Source of the DNA: an uncultured Muribaculaceae bacterium
GTDB taxonomy: Bacteria; Bacteroidota; Bacteroidia; Bacteroidales; Muribaculaceae
Length of the DNA: 36,150 bases
Assembly: GCA_910587925.1 (NCBI GenBank)
Contig: CAJUOC010000028.1
Location: 1 to 36,150, forward strand
Reading direction: 5' to 3'
The translations under genes were made by a program, and so were the position numbers. Within the stretch, counting starts at the first letter, position 1. Each line of letters starts with the position of its first letter. A model generated the notes under the pieces. It did not search any database. It worked only from the letters and a program-made list of their open reading frames with translations, and was not told the DNA's origin. Positions 26,680 to 33,560 of the stretch are shown here, piece by piece.

Positions 26680-26884
26680 GCGCTGGTTACAAACTATTAC
26701 TGGTCGAAAGACGCCAAATAGCTAAATATTACAAAGATACGCTGACTAGTTCGCCGGGTTGGCCTTGGAGCCGTGGGCAGGAGGTGTTGCAAAACTTCCT
26801 TGCATCGCTTGCGCCGGAAAGCGCTCCGCGCTTTTATTTAACTATTTGGCGTCTTTCGACCAGTAATAGTTACAAACCAGCGCT
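26680..26884. repeat. 205-bp element with 30-bp perfect inverted ends
   Basis: Positions 26692-26721 and 26842-26871 are perfect 30-bp inverted copies. They extend outward to 26680 and 26883 as GCGCTGGTT/AACCAGCGC arms, except for a central ACA triplet that keeps the same orientation in both. Inside, 26818-26834 is a 7-bp hairpin (loop TCC) followed on the plus strand by TTTTATTTA, a plausible terminator. No coding sequence was found. The 73 bases between this and the preceding element (26607-26679) show nothing clear. Confidence 0.88.
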
Positions 26885-26890
26885 GGCTAT

Positions 26891-26932
26891 GACATCATGA
26901 ATCATGCATCGTGCATCATGCATCATGAATCG
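26891..26932. repeat. Inverted heptanucleotide array (TGCATCA/TGAATCA)
   Basis: Six 7-bp units on the plus strand read as the reverse complement of the array at 26179-26341, so the two arrays face each other across the two inverted-repeat elements. The stop codon of the minus-strand dehydrogenase gene (26923-26925) is the TGA of one of these units, and the last two codons (Asp-Ser) are also repeat sequence. Confidence 0.88.
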
Positions 26933-27666
26933 CGGAAGGTGACGGGCAGGCGCTGCCACAGCCGGCGCGGGATGAGGCGCCACAGGGCGGTGAGGATGGC
27001 CCAGCGACTGTCGATGACGGCGACGCGGCGGCCGCGCAGCAGCGCTGACTCGATACGGGGCGCTACGCTGTCGACGCTCATCTCGAGCGGTAGCGGGCGG
27101 GCGAAGCGGGCGAGCAGGGCGGTGCGCACGAAGCCGGGGCGGATGTCGGTGATGCCGACTTCGACGCCGTCGATGCGGGCGAGTTGCCCGAGGGCTTGCA
27201 GATATGTCCACTGGTAGCGCTTGGAGGCGCTGTAGGTGGCCGACACGCCCAGCCCGCGGGTGCCGGCCACTGATGTGATGGCGGCGATGCGGCCGGGGAG
27301 GCGGGTGCGGCGGTAATAGCTGTAGGCGGCGTCGCAGATGCGGGTGAATCCGGCGACGTTGACCGCCACGGTACGGTCGTCGTCGGCCGGGTCGAGGCCG
27401 GGATTATACCAGCCGCAACCGGCCGCGTAGAGCATGATATCCATGCCGCCGGTGAGGTCAATGAGGCGGTTGAGGCGCGCGGCGGCATCGGCGGCGGTTA
27501 CGTCCAGCTCCATACACTCCATATGGCCGGGATACTCCGCGGCCAGCTCGCGCAGCAGCCCGATACGGCGGGCGGCGACGCCCACGCGCCAGCCCATGCG
27601 GGCAAAGTCGGCGGCTACGCGCATACCCATGCCCGACGAGGCTCCGATGATGATGATACGCTTCAC
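26923..27666 (-). CDS. Short-chain dehydrogenase/reductase
   Basis: A protein of 247 residues of the classical SDR family. The nucleotide-binding motif GASSGMG is at 8-14, Asn103 lies in VNVAG, and the catalytic set is Ser132, Tyr145 and Lys149 (YSASK). The C-terminal third is hydrophobic and arginine-rich (WAILTALWRLIPRRLWQRLP), suggesting membrane association. The substrate cannot be inferred. The start overlaps the DUF6048 stop by 4 bases. It is the last gene of the operon from 31183, and its last codons and stop lie within the inverted heptad array. Confidence 0.93.
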   Translation of the reverse strand: MKRIIIIGASSGMGMRVAADFARMGWRVGVAARRIGLLRELAAEYPGHMECMELDVTAADAAARLNRLIDLTGGMDIMLYAAGCGWYNPGLDPADDDRTVAVNVAGFTRICDAAYSYYRRTRLPGRIAAITSVAGTRGLGVSATYSASKRYQWTYLQALGQLARIDGVEVGITDIRPGFVRTALLARFARPLPLEMSVDSVAPRIESALLRGRRVAVIDSRWAILTALWRLIPRRLWQRLPVTFRDS

Positions 27667-28652
27667 GGCATCGGCTCGGCAGTGGCAGCGGTATCGGCCG
27701 GAGCTGCTGTGGTATCGGCCGGCGCGGGCACGGGAGCGTCGGCTCCGTCGATCTCGCGGAGTATGTCATCCACGCGGCGCTTGTTTACCGGGATGGTATA
27801 GGAGATGGTGAATGAGCCTGTGAGTGCCTGGCCGCGGGCGCCGAAGCCGGGGATGTACCACGGCTCGCCGTGGGGACTCTTGCTCTGGTGGAGCAGGGCG
27901 TGAAACCGCACCATCCAACCGGCGTGGATATTGTCCCACAGGCGTATGCGCAGCCCCATGCACAACTCGCCCCAGCCGGCCGTGGCGGTCTGCGAGGGGA
28001 TGCCGAAGCGGGCGCTGCCGCCCCAGTAGGGGTCGTCGAGGGTGATGTCGTCGACCGCCCAGGTAAAGGGCGAGAAGCCGTAGCGCAGGCCGACAAACCA
28101 TTTGTAGTCGGGATTGGAGTTGTACAGGAAATTGTAGTCGGCGCCAATCTTGAAATACACGCTCAGCGGCGAGCGGTAGGTGTAATTCTGTCCCGCAGGG
28201 GTACGTCGGGCCATGCCCAGGCCCAGCTCAAACACCGGGAAGTAGCGATTGTGAAGGTTGACGTCGGCCGAGAAACCCGTGAGACCGTATTTTTGGCCGA
28301 ATAGGCGCATGGCGGGGTCCCAGATGTCGATGCCCACGTTGACTCCCATCACGAGCGGAAACTTCATCTTGGGCAGCGACATCACCTGGGTCGAGTCGAC
28401 CCACTCGTCGCCGGTGAGAGTGTCGACGTATACGGTAAAGCCGTCGTCGCGGTGGTAGTGGGTCGAGCGGGCGCGTATGGCGGCATTGATGCGCGATGTG
28501 TCGCCGCGTGTCTCGTTGACGGCCTGGGTGGAGGTGGCAGTCGTCTCGACCGGGGTGACTGTGCGCCGCGGGCGCTTGGGCGCCGGTGTCTGCGCCGCGG
28601 CCAGCAGACACAGCGCGGCAGCTGCGGCGGGGAGTATACGGCGCAGGCTCAC
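27663..28652 (-). CDS. DUF6048-family outer-membrane-like protein
   Basis: A protein of 329 residues with a signal peptide (RRILPAAAAALCLLAAAQ), a Thr/Pro-rich linker, and then alternating short strands rich in Tyr, Trp and Gly (YFPVFELGLGMARR, YFKIGADYNFLYN, WFVGLRYGFSPFTW), typical of a small outer-membrane beta-barrel. It starts with GTG at 28652, overlapping the stop of the preceding gene as GTGA. The barrel is followed by a proline/alanine-rich tail (ADAPVPAPADTTAAPADTA). It pairs with the DUF6452 gene as in other Bacteroidales. The family name is from recognition of this pair; the function is unknown. Confidence 0.72.
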   Translation of the reverse strand: MSLRRILPAAAAALCLLAAAQTPAPKRPRRTVTPVETTATSTQAVNETRGDTSRINAAIRARSTHYHRDDGFTVYVDTLTGDEWVDSTQVMSLPKMKFPLVMGVNVGIDIWDPAMRLFGQKYGLTGFSADVNLHNRYFPVFELGLGMARRTPAGQNYTYRSPLSVYFKIGADYNFLYNSNPDYKWFVGLRYGFSPFTWAVDDITLDDPYWGGSARFGIPSQTATAGWGELCMGLRIRLWDNIHAGWMVRFHALLHQSKSPHGEPWYIPGFGARGQALTGSFTISYTIPVNKRRVDDILREIDGADAPVPAPADTTAAPADTAATAEPMP

Positions 28653-29161
28653 CGGGTGTCGCCCTCCGTGGCGATGCGGAAGTATATCTGCATGGAAGTG
28701 CGGTCGACGTTGGTTATGAGCGAGTCGGGCACGGTGATGCTGTCGATGAGGTGGGTGGTGTGGACGACGGAGCGCAGGCGGTATGCATACATGGCTCCAC
28801 AGTCGGCCGAGGCAAAGTATGGTATGCTCTCGTAGCCCAGGGTGATGGTATCGTTGAGCGCCGGAGTGTCGAGGTCGCGGTAGCGGTACTCAATCTTCCA
28901 GGCGGTCTGCGGCGCCGAGGCGCGCATGGGCAGGTACACGCTGCCGATGGCGGGACCTGGCAGCGCCACAGCCGAGTCGGCCGGGGCGCCCAGGCCGTAG
29001 ATTGCGAGCGAATCGAGCGTCACGGGTGAGCCGGTGTCGCTGGCATAGAAGGCGGCCAGAGGGATGGCCGAGCCATTGTCCTGGCAGCCCGAGGTGTTGC
29101 ACCCCGCGGCCAGGGCTGTGAGCGCGACGCCCGCGGCGGCTATGGTCAGAAACTTCCCCAT
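28649..29161 (-). CDS. DUF6452-family lipoprotein
   Basis: The start is placed at the ATG at 29161, 16 bases inside the end of the nitroreductase gene. The 170-residue product begins MGKFLTIAAAGVALTALAAGC, a lipoprotein signal peptide with the lipobox LAAGC. The mature part has the family pattern: an early second cysteine pair (CNTSGC), a beta-rich domain with VYLPM, and FASADCGAMYAYRL followed by HLIDSITV. It is presumably anchored in the outer membrane and works with the DUF6048 barrel encoded next. No biochemical role is known. Confidence 0.8.
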   Translation of the reverse strand: MGKFLTIAAAGVALTALAAGCNTSGCQDNGSAIPLAAFYASDTGSPVTLDSLAIYGLGAPADSAVALPGPAIGSVYLPMRASAPQTAWKIEYRYRDLDTPALNDTITLGYESIPYFASADCGAMYAYRLRSVVHTTHLIDSITVPDSLITNVDRTSMQIYFRIATEGDTR

Positions 29162-29691
29162 CGGGTGATTTGCTCGGAGGTCTTGCGGTTTTTGGCTGTG
29201 GCGGGGCTTCCCGGGGCCGGATAGCCGATCGGGATGATTGCCACCGGCACATACTGCTCGGGGATACGGAAGCCGCGGCGCAGGGCGTCGGGGTCGAAAT
29301 TGCACACCCAGCAAGTGCCCAGGCCCAGCGATGTGGCGGCCAGGCATATGTGCTCGATGGCGATGGCCAGGTCGACGTCGGTATGGTCGTGGCCGTCGTG
29401 GGGGCGGTGCCATGCAGCGGCGGGCTCGCCCAGGGCGATGATGTATGCCGGGGCCGAGGCAATCCACTCGCGGGGATAAGCCTCAAGCACGCGGGCGCGG
29501 GCCTCGTCGCCCTCCACCACCATGAAGAGCCAGGGCTGGCGGTTGCAGGCCGAGGGGGCGATGCGGGCGGCGTCGATGACGGCGCCGATGAGGTCGTGGT
29601 CGAGACGGTCGCGGCCCAGGTCGTAGGCGCGGCAGGAGTACCGCTCGGTCATCACCGAGAGCAGGCGGGGGTATGATTCGAGATTGCTCAT
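29146..29691 (-). CDS. Nitroreductase-family FMN oxidoreductase
   Basis: A protein of 181 residues. The N-terminal RYSCRAYD is the usual FMN-phosphate contact of the family, followed by DAARIAPSACNRQPWLFMVV and the C-terminal half with HICLAATSLGLGTCWVCNF and VAIIPIGYPA. Family members reduce nitro groups, quinones or flavins with NAD(P)H; the physiological substrate is not evident. It begins one base after the glycosyltransferase stop and its last codons overlap the DUF6452 start. Confidence 0.94.
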   Translation of the reverse strand: MSNLESYPRLLSVMTERYSCRAYDLGRDRLDHDLIGAVIDAARIAPSACNRQPWLFMVVEGDEARARVLEAYPREWIASAPAYIIALGEPAAAWHRPHDGHDHTDVDLAIAIEHICLAATSLGLGTCWVCNFDPDALRRGFRIPEQYVPVAIIPIGYPAPGSPATAKNRKTSEQITRWGSF

Positions 29692-29692
29692 G

Positions 29693-30643
29693 TCAGATTT
29701 CTTCGTCTATTTCGTAATGGTTGCGGCCGGGGGCGTTGCGGGCGATGAGCTCGCCGACAAATCCGGCCAGAAACAGCTGCGAGCCGAGCAGCATCAGTGT
29801 GAGCGAGAGGTAGAAGTATGGCGAGTCGGTCACCAGTATGTAGGGATTGCCGTGGTGCATGTCCCAGAGCTTGCCGAAGCCTACCACAGCCACGGCCACC
29901 AGCCCGAGCACAAACATCAGCGAGCCGAGCACGCCGAAGAGGTGCATCGGCTTGCCGCCAAACTTGCCCGTAAACCACAGCGTCATCAGGTCGAGATAGC
30001 CGTTGACAAAGCGGTCGAGGCCAAACTTTGTCTTGCCGTACTTGCGCGCCTGATGGTGCACCACCTTCTCGCCGATGCGGCTGAATCCGGCCAGCTTGGC
30101 CAAATACGGTATGTAGCGGTGCATGTCTCCGTATACCTCGATGTGCTTTACGACCTTGCTGCGGTAAGCCTTCAGGCCGCAGTTGAAGTCGTGGAGATTG
30201 TGTATGCCGGTGACGCGGCGCGCCGTGGCGTTGAAGAGCTTGGTGGGGATGGTCTTGGACAGCGGGTCGTAGCGCTTCTGCTTGTAACCCGACACCAGGT
30301 CGTACCCCTCCTCGGTGATCATGCGGTACAGCTCGGGGATCTCGTCGGGCGAGTCCTGCAGGTCGGCGTCCATGGTGATGACCACATCGCCTTGGGCGCG
30401 TGCAAAGCCGGTGTTGAGGGCGGGCGACTTGCCGTAGTTGCGGCGGAAGGCCACGCCGCGCACGGCCGGATTGCTCTGCGACAGGCGGTTGATTACCTGC
30501 CAGGAGTCGTCGGTCGAGCCGTCGTTGACAAAAATTATCTCGTACGAGTATCCGTGGGCGAGCATCACGCGCTCGATCCAGGCGGTGAGCTCGGGGAGCG
30601 ACTCGGCCTCGTTGTACAGCGGCACTACTACTGATATATCCAT
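29693..30643 (-). CDS. Family 2 glycosyltransferase, polyprenyl-phosphate sugar type
   Basis: A protein of 316 residues. The GT2 domain (1-~220) has VVVPLYNEAESLPEL, VNDGSTDDSW (39-48) and the metal-binding MDADLQD (91-97). The C-terminus has two membrane helices (about 235-260 and 275-300). This is the DPM1/GtrB-like layout, which loads a sugar from a nucleotide donor onto polyprenyl phosphate at the inner face of the membrane. The donor sugar is unknown. It follows a DUF4199 gene, an arrangement common in Bacteroidota, and could supply lipid-linked sugars to GT-C enzymes such as the DUF2723 protein in this window, though that link is only inferred. Confidence 0.94.
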   Translation of the reverse strand: MDISVVVPLYNEAESLPELTAWIERVMLAHGYSYEIIFVNDGSTDDSWQVINRLSQSNPAVRGVAFRRNYGKSPALNTGFARAQGDVVITMDADLQDSPDEIPELYRMITEEGYDLVSGYKQKRYDPLSKTIPTKLFNATARRVTGIHNLHDFNCGLKAYRSKVVKHIEVYGDMHRYIPYLAKLAGFSRIGEKVVHHQARKYGKTKFGLDRFVNGYLDLMTLWFTGKFGGKPMHLFGVLGSLMFVLGLVAVAVVGFGKLWDMHHGNPYILVTDSPYFYLSLTLMLLGSQLFLAGFVGELIARNAPGRNHYEIDEEI

Positions 30644-30646
30644 GAT

Positions 30647-31183
30647 TTAAAACTGTTTCGTGGGACGATGGCGGCGGCGTATCACCGCGGCGAGCACCAC
30701 CGATAATATAGAGCCGCTGAATACGGCGGCATAAAGCAGCTCCAGCGCGACCTGGATGGCCGTCGGGAGTATGCGGGCCTCTACGGCGCGGCCCAGAGCC
30801 TCGCCCATCTCACGGGCACCGGCATCGGGCGCGGCAGAGTACAGCGCGGCGGCCGCGGTCACTTGCTCGGCCACAAAGCCCGGCCGCCCCCAGCGGATGG
30901 CGGCATAGGCGGCGGCAGCCATCAGCAGCCCGCCGAAAAAGAAGGTGCAGATGCCCTGGAGCCACAGCGCCGACAGGCTGCTGCCGCAGCCATCGGCCGC
31001 ATAGCCACGCCGCAGCAGTATGTATACCAGCGCGGGCACCGAGGCGAGCAGCGCCAGGGCGGGCACGGCCACCCAAGGCACATAGGCCGCCACGCCCGTG
31101 AGCACGACGCCCGCGGCCATCACCGGCCCGAGGACAAGACCATCCTCGGCGCCACGCACATACACTGAGCGCGACCTTTCCAT
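30647..31183 (-). CDS. DUF4199-family small integral membrane protein
   Basis: The start is placed at the ATG at 31183 (MERSRSVYVRGAEDGL); a longer frame to 31294 would run through the promoter. The 178-residue protein has four hydrophobic segments: two in the N-terminal third (VMAAGVVLTGVAAYVPWVAVPALALLASVPALVYILL), one in the middle (LQGICTFFFGGLLMAAAAYAAI) and one near the end (YAAVFSGSILSVVLAAVI), separated by an alanine-rich loop. This is the DUF4199 layout that commonly precedes a GT2 gene in this phylum. It is the first gene of the operon. Its function is unknown. Confidence 0.8.
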   Translation of the reverse strand: MERSRSVYVRGAEDGLVLGPVMAAGVVLTGVAAYVPWVAVPALALLASVPALVYILLRRGYAADGCGSSLSALWLQGICTFFFGGLLMAAAAYAAIRWGRPGFVAEQVTAAAALYSAAPDAGAREMGEALGRAVEARILPTAIQVALELLYAAVFSGSILSVVLAAVIRRRHRPTKQF

Positions 31184-31189
31184 AGCCCA

Positions 31190-31220
31190 CAAAATTACGA
31201 TTTTTTGCCGACCCCGCAAA
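31190..31220 (-). promoter_or_regulatory. Canonical promoter very close to the DUF4199 start codon
   Basis: On the minus strand TTTG (31217-31220) and TAATTTTG (31190-31197) are 19 bases apart, the consensus spacing. Only six bases separate the -7 box from the ATG at 31183, so the transcript would begin at or within a few bases of the start codon. Confidence 0.75.
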
Positions 31221-31280
31221 GCATACCTGCTTTTAACATTTTTTAAACCACACATAACAGCCTGAAACGCGCTTTTGCGA

Positions 31281-31288
31281 TACCTTTG
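31281..31288 (+). promoter_or_regulatory. -7 promoter box (TACCTTTG) of the alpha-amylase gene
   Basis: TACCTTTG lies 28 bases before the amylase ATG, followed by an AT-rich leader without a Shine-Dalgarno sequence. No TTTG is visible at the -33 position. Confidence 0.6.
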
Positions 31289-31316
31289 CACCAATCATAC
31301 TTACATCTAATCTTAC

Positions 31317-33149
31317 ATGAAACTACTCTGCAAACTTGCCGTCGCCGCGGCGATGGCCGCCTCATGGACAGGCGCTCAGGCACACGACGGATGGCCTGCC
31401 CGCTACGACGGGGTCATGCTCCAGGGATTTTACTGGGACTCCTACTCCGACACCAAATGGACCCGCCTTACCTCGCAGGCCGATGAGCTCAGCCGCTACT
31501 TCAGCCTCATATGGGTGCCCAACAGCGGCCGCAGCACCAGTACATCCAACCAGATGGGATACATGCCCGTATACTGGTTTACCAACCACTCATCGTCGTT
31601 TGGCACCGAGGCCGAGCTCCTCGAGATGATCGCCACATACAAGGCCAAAGGTACAGGATTTATCGCCGACGTGGTGATAAACCACCGCGTGGGCCGCTCC
31701 AACTGGACCGACTTCCCCTCCGAGACCTGGGATGGCAAGACCTGGCACATCGGCCCCGAGGGCATATGCTCGACCGACGAGGTGCGCAATGCCTCGGGAC
31801 AAGCCAAGCCCACAGGCGCCCCCGACACGGGCGACGACTTCGACGGCGCCCGCGACCTCGACCACACCAACGCCAACGTGCAGGACAACTGCAAAAACTA
31901 CCAGCGCTGCCTCCTCGAGAAGTACGGCTACGAAGGCGTGCGCCTCGATATGGTAAAAGGCTACGCCGGCCGCTTCACCAAGATATACAATGAGTACTCC
32001 AAGCCCCGCTTCTCGGTGGGCGAGTACTGGGACGGCAGCTACGACGCCGTGGCCGCCTGGATCGAGGCCACCGGCCGCACATCGGCCGCCTTTGACTTCC
32101 CCGGCAAATACCAGATCAACCGCGCCTTTGCAAGCGACGACATGACCCAGCTCGTATGGAAAGCCGGAGGCACCACCGACCAGCCCGCCGGACTCATCCA
32201 CTACGGCTACCAGCGCTACGCCGTGACATTTGTCGACAACCACGACACATACCGCGACGGCAGCAAGTTTACCGGCGACGTGCCCGCGGCCAACGCCTTC
32301 ATCCTCTGCTCGCCCGGCACCCCCTGCGTATTCCTGCCCCACTGGAAGCAGCACAAGGCCGCCATATCGCAGCTCATCAACGTGCGCCGCGCCGTCGGCG
32401 TGCACTGCGAGAGCGCCGTCGAGGTGCTGCGCAGCTCGCGCGACTGCTACATGGCCCGCGTCAAAGGCACCAAAGGCGAGCTGGTCGTGCGCATCGGCTC
32501 CTCGGCCGACACCCCCGCCGGATACACCGACGCCGACGTAAAGGCCCGCGGCACCAAGTACTGCGTGTGGACCAAGACCGCCGTCGAGGGCGGCGAGCAG
32601 GGCGGCGGCGACGACCCCGTGGTGGAGATACCCACCTCGCTCTACGTGCTGGGCAACCTCAGCAACGCCGAGTGGGCCCCTGCAGCCGCGCTGCCCCTCA
32701 CCCGCAGCGGCGACACATACGTGGCCGAGGGCATCGAGATAGTCGCTCCCAAGACCGAGCCGGCCTCGGCATCGGGCTACTTCAGCTTCATCACCGCCCG
32801 CGGCACCGACTGGGACGCCGTCAACCAACACGACCGCTGGGGCGCCGCGGCCAAAGACGCCCCCGTCGCCGTCGGCACCCCCGTGCCCGTGGTGCAGTAC
32901 CCCGCCGGAGTCAACGCCTCCTCGGCCTACTCCTGGAAAGCGCCCCTGGGCAAATACACCATGACAGTCGACTTCAAGACCCGCACCCTCACCCTTCACG
33001 ACTACGCCGGCATCGAGGGCGTCGAGGCCGACGCCGACCTCGCCGCGCCCCGCTACTTCACACTGCAGGGCGCCGAAGTCACCGACCCCGCCCCCGGCCT
33101 CTACATAGTGGTGCGCGGCACCCGCGTGGCCAAGGAAATCGTGCGCTGA
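31317..33149 (+). CDS. Secreted GH13 alpha-amylase with C-terminal sorting tail
   Basis: A protein of 610 residues with a signal peptide (MKLLCKLAVAAAMAASWTGAQA). The GH13 barrel starts GVMLQGFYWDSY and has the family regions ADVVINHRVG, GVRLDMVKG (nucleophile Asp211), SVGEYWDG (acid/base Glu236) and FVDNHDT (Asp310). It resembles the plant/bacterial liquefying type of alpha-amylase. After a Gly/Glu linker (~425-435) comes a beta-sandwich (about 440-565) reminiscent of the starch-binding domains of SusE/SusF. The last ~45 residues (RYFTLQGAEVTDPAPGLYIVVRGTRVAKEIVR region) look like a C-terminal sorting domain. It would hydrolyse alpha-1,4 glucans outside the cell. No SusC/SusD genes are adjacent. 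Confidence 0.95.
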   Translation: MKLLCKLAVAAAMAASWTGAQAHDGWPARYDGVMLQGFYWDSYSDTKWTRLTSQADELSRYFSLIWVPNSGRSTSTSNQMGYMPVYWFTNHSSSFGTEAELLEMIATYKAKGTGFIADVVINHRVGRSNWTDFPSETWDGKTWHIGPEGICSTDEVRNASGQAKPTGAPDTGDDFDGARDLDHTNANVQDNCKNYQRCLLEKYGYEGVRLDMVKGYAGRFTKIYNEYSKPRFSVGEYWDGSYDAVAAWIEATGRTSAAFDFPGKYQINRAFASDDMTQLVWKAGGTTDQPAGLIHYGYQRYAVTFVDNHDTYRDGSKFTGDVPAANAFILCSPGTPCVFLPHWKQHKAAISQLINVRRAVGVHCESAVEVLRSSRDCYMARVKGTKGELVVRIGSSADTPAGYTDADVKARGTKYCVWTKTAVEGGEQGGGDDPVVEIPTSLYVLGNLSNAEWAPAAALPLTRSGDTYVAEGIEIVAPKTEPASASGYFSFITARGTDWDAVNQHDRWGAAAKDAPVAVGTPVPVVQYPAGVNASSAYSWKAPLGKYTMTVDFKTRTLTLHDYAGIEGVEADADLAAPRYFTLQGAEVTDPAPGLYIVVRGTRVAKEIVR

Positions 33150-33168
33150 GCGCCTGACCCGCCTAACC

Positions 33169-33204
33169 ATAGCGCGGCCGCCCCACCCCGGGCGGCCGCT
33201 CTAT
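33169..33204 (+). terminator. Hairpin after the alpha-amylase gene
   Basis: A 15-bp stem with one mismatch (33169-33183 with 33190-33204) lies 20 bases after the amylase stop codon, followed by GTTTAAAAAC. Confidence 0.7.
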
Positions 33205-33225
33205 GTTTAAAAACTATCATTTTTA

Positions 33226-33257
33226 TTTGGGAATCGGAGGCGGATGGATTATCTTTG
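33226..33257 (+). promoter_or_regulatory. Canonical promoter of korDABC (TTTG - 20 nt - TATCTTTG)
   Basis: TTTG (33226-33229) and TATCTTTG (33250-33257) are 20 bases apart. The korD start codon is 62 bases past the -7 box, leaving a leader of about 55 nt that is A-rich and shows no obvious riboswitch fold. Confidence 0.8.
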
Positions 33258-33319
33258 CCAATGAAGAGTAAAAACACTCACACGACCATCCTAACAATTT
33301 CCAATAATACACCCCTGCC

Positions 33320-33556
33320 ATGGCAAAAATCGTGGGAGCCGTCACCATCGACGGCGCGCGTTGCAAAGGCTGCGACCTGTGCGTGGTGGCTTGCCCCACC
33401 GACGTGTTGCGCCTACAGCCGCAAGAAGTAAACGACCGCGGATACCACTTCGCCTACACCGCCAATCCCGAGGCCTGCATCGGCTGCGCATCATGCGCCA
33501 CCGTATGCCCCGACGGATGCATCGAAGTATACCGTATGAAAATCGAAAACGCCTGA
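33320..33556 (+). CDS. korD: 2-oxoacid:ferredoxin oxidoreductase, ferredoxin-like delta subunit
   Basis: A protein of 78 residues with two 4Fe-4S motifs: Cys15-Cys18-Cys21-Cys25 (CKGCDLCVVAC) and Cys53-Cys56-Cys59-Cys63 (CIGCASCATVC), plus an extra Cys67. It passes electrons from the catalytic subunits to soluble ferredoxin. It is the first gene of a four-gene operon in the usual D-A-B-C order of Bacteroidales and ends 4 bases before korA. The sequence cannot settle whether the complex prefers 2-oxoglutarate or branched-chain 2-oxoacids. Confidence 0.92.
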   Translation: MAKIVGAVTIDGARCKGCDLCVVACPTDVLRLQPQEVNDRGYHFAYTANPEACIGCASCATVCPDGCIEVYRMKIENA

Positions 33557-33560
33557 TAAT

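Noticed and set aside
26433..26900. A 155-codon open frame in the folE-dehydrogenase gap
   Set aside because: It runs straight through the arms of two inverted-repeat elements and has no family resemblance or promoter.
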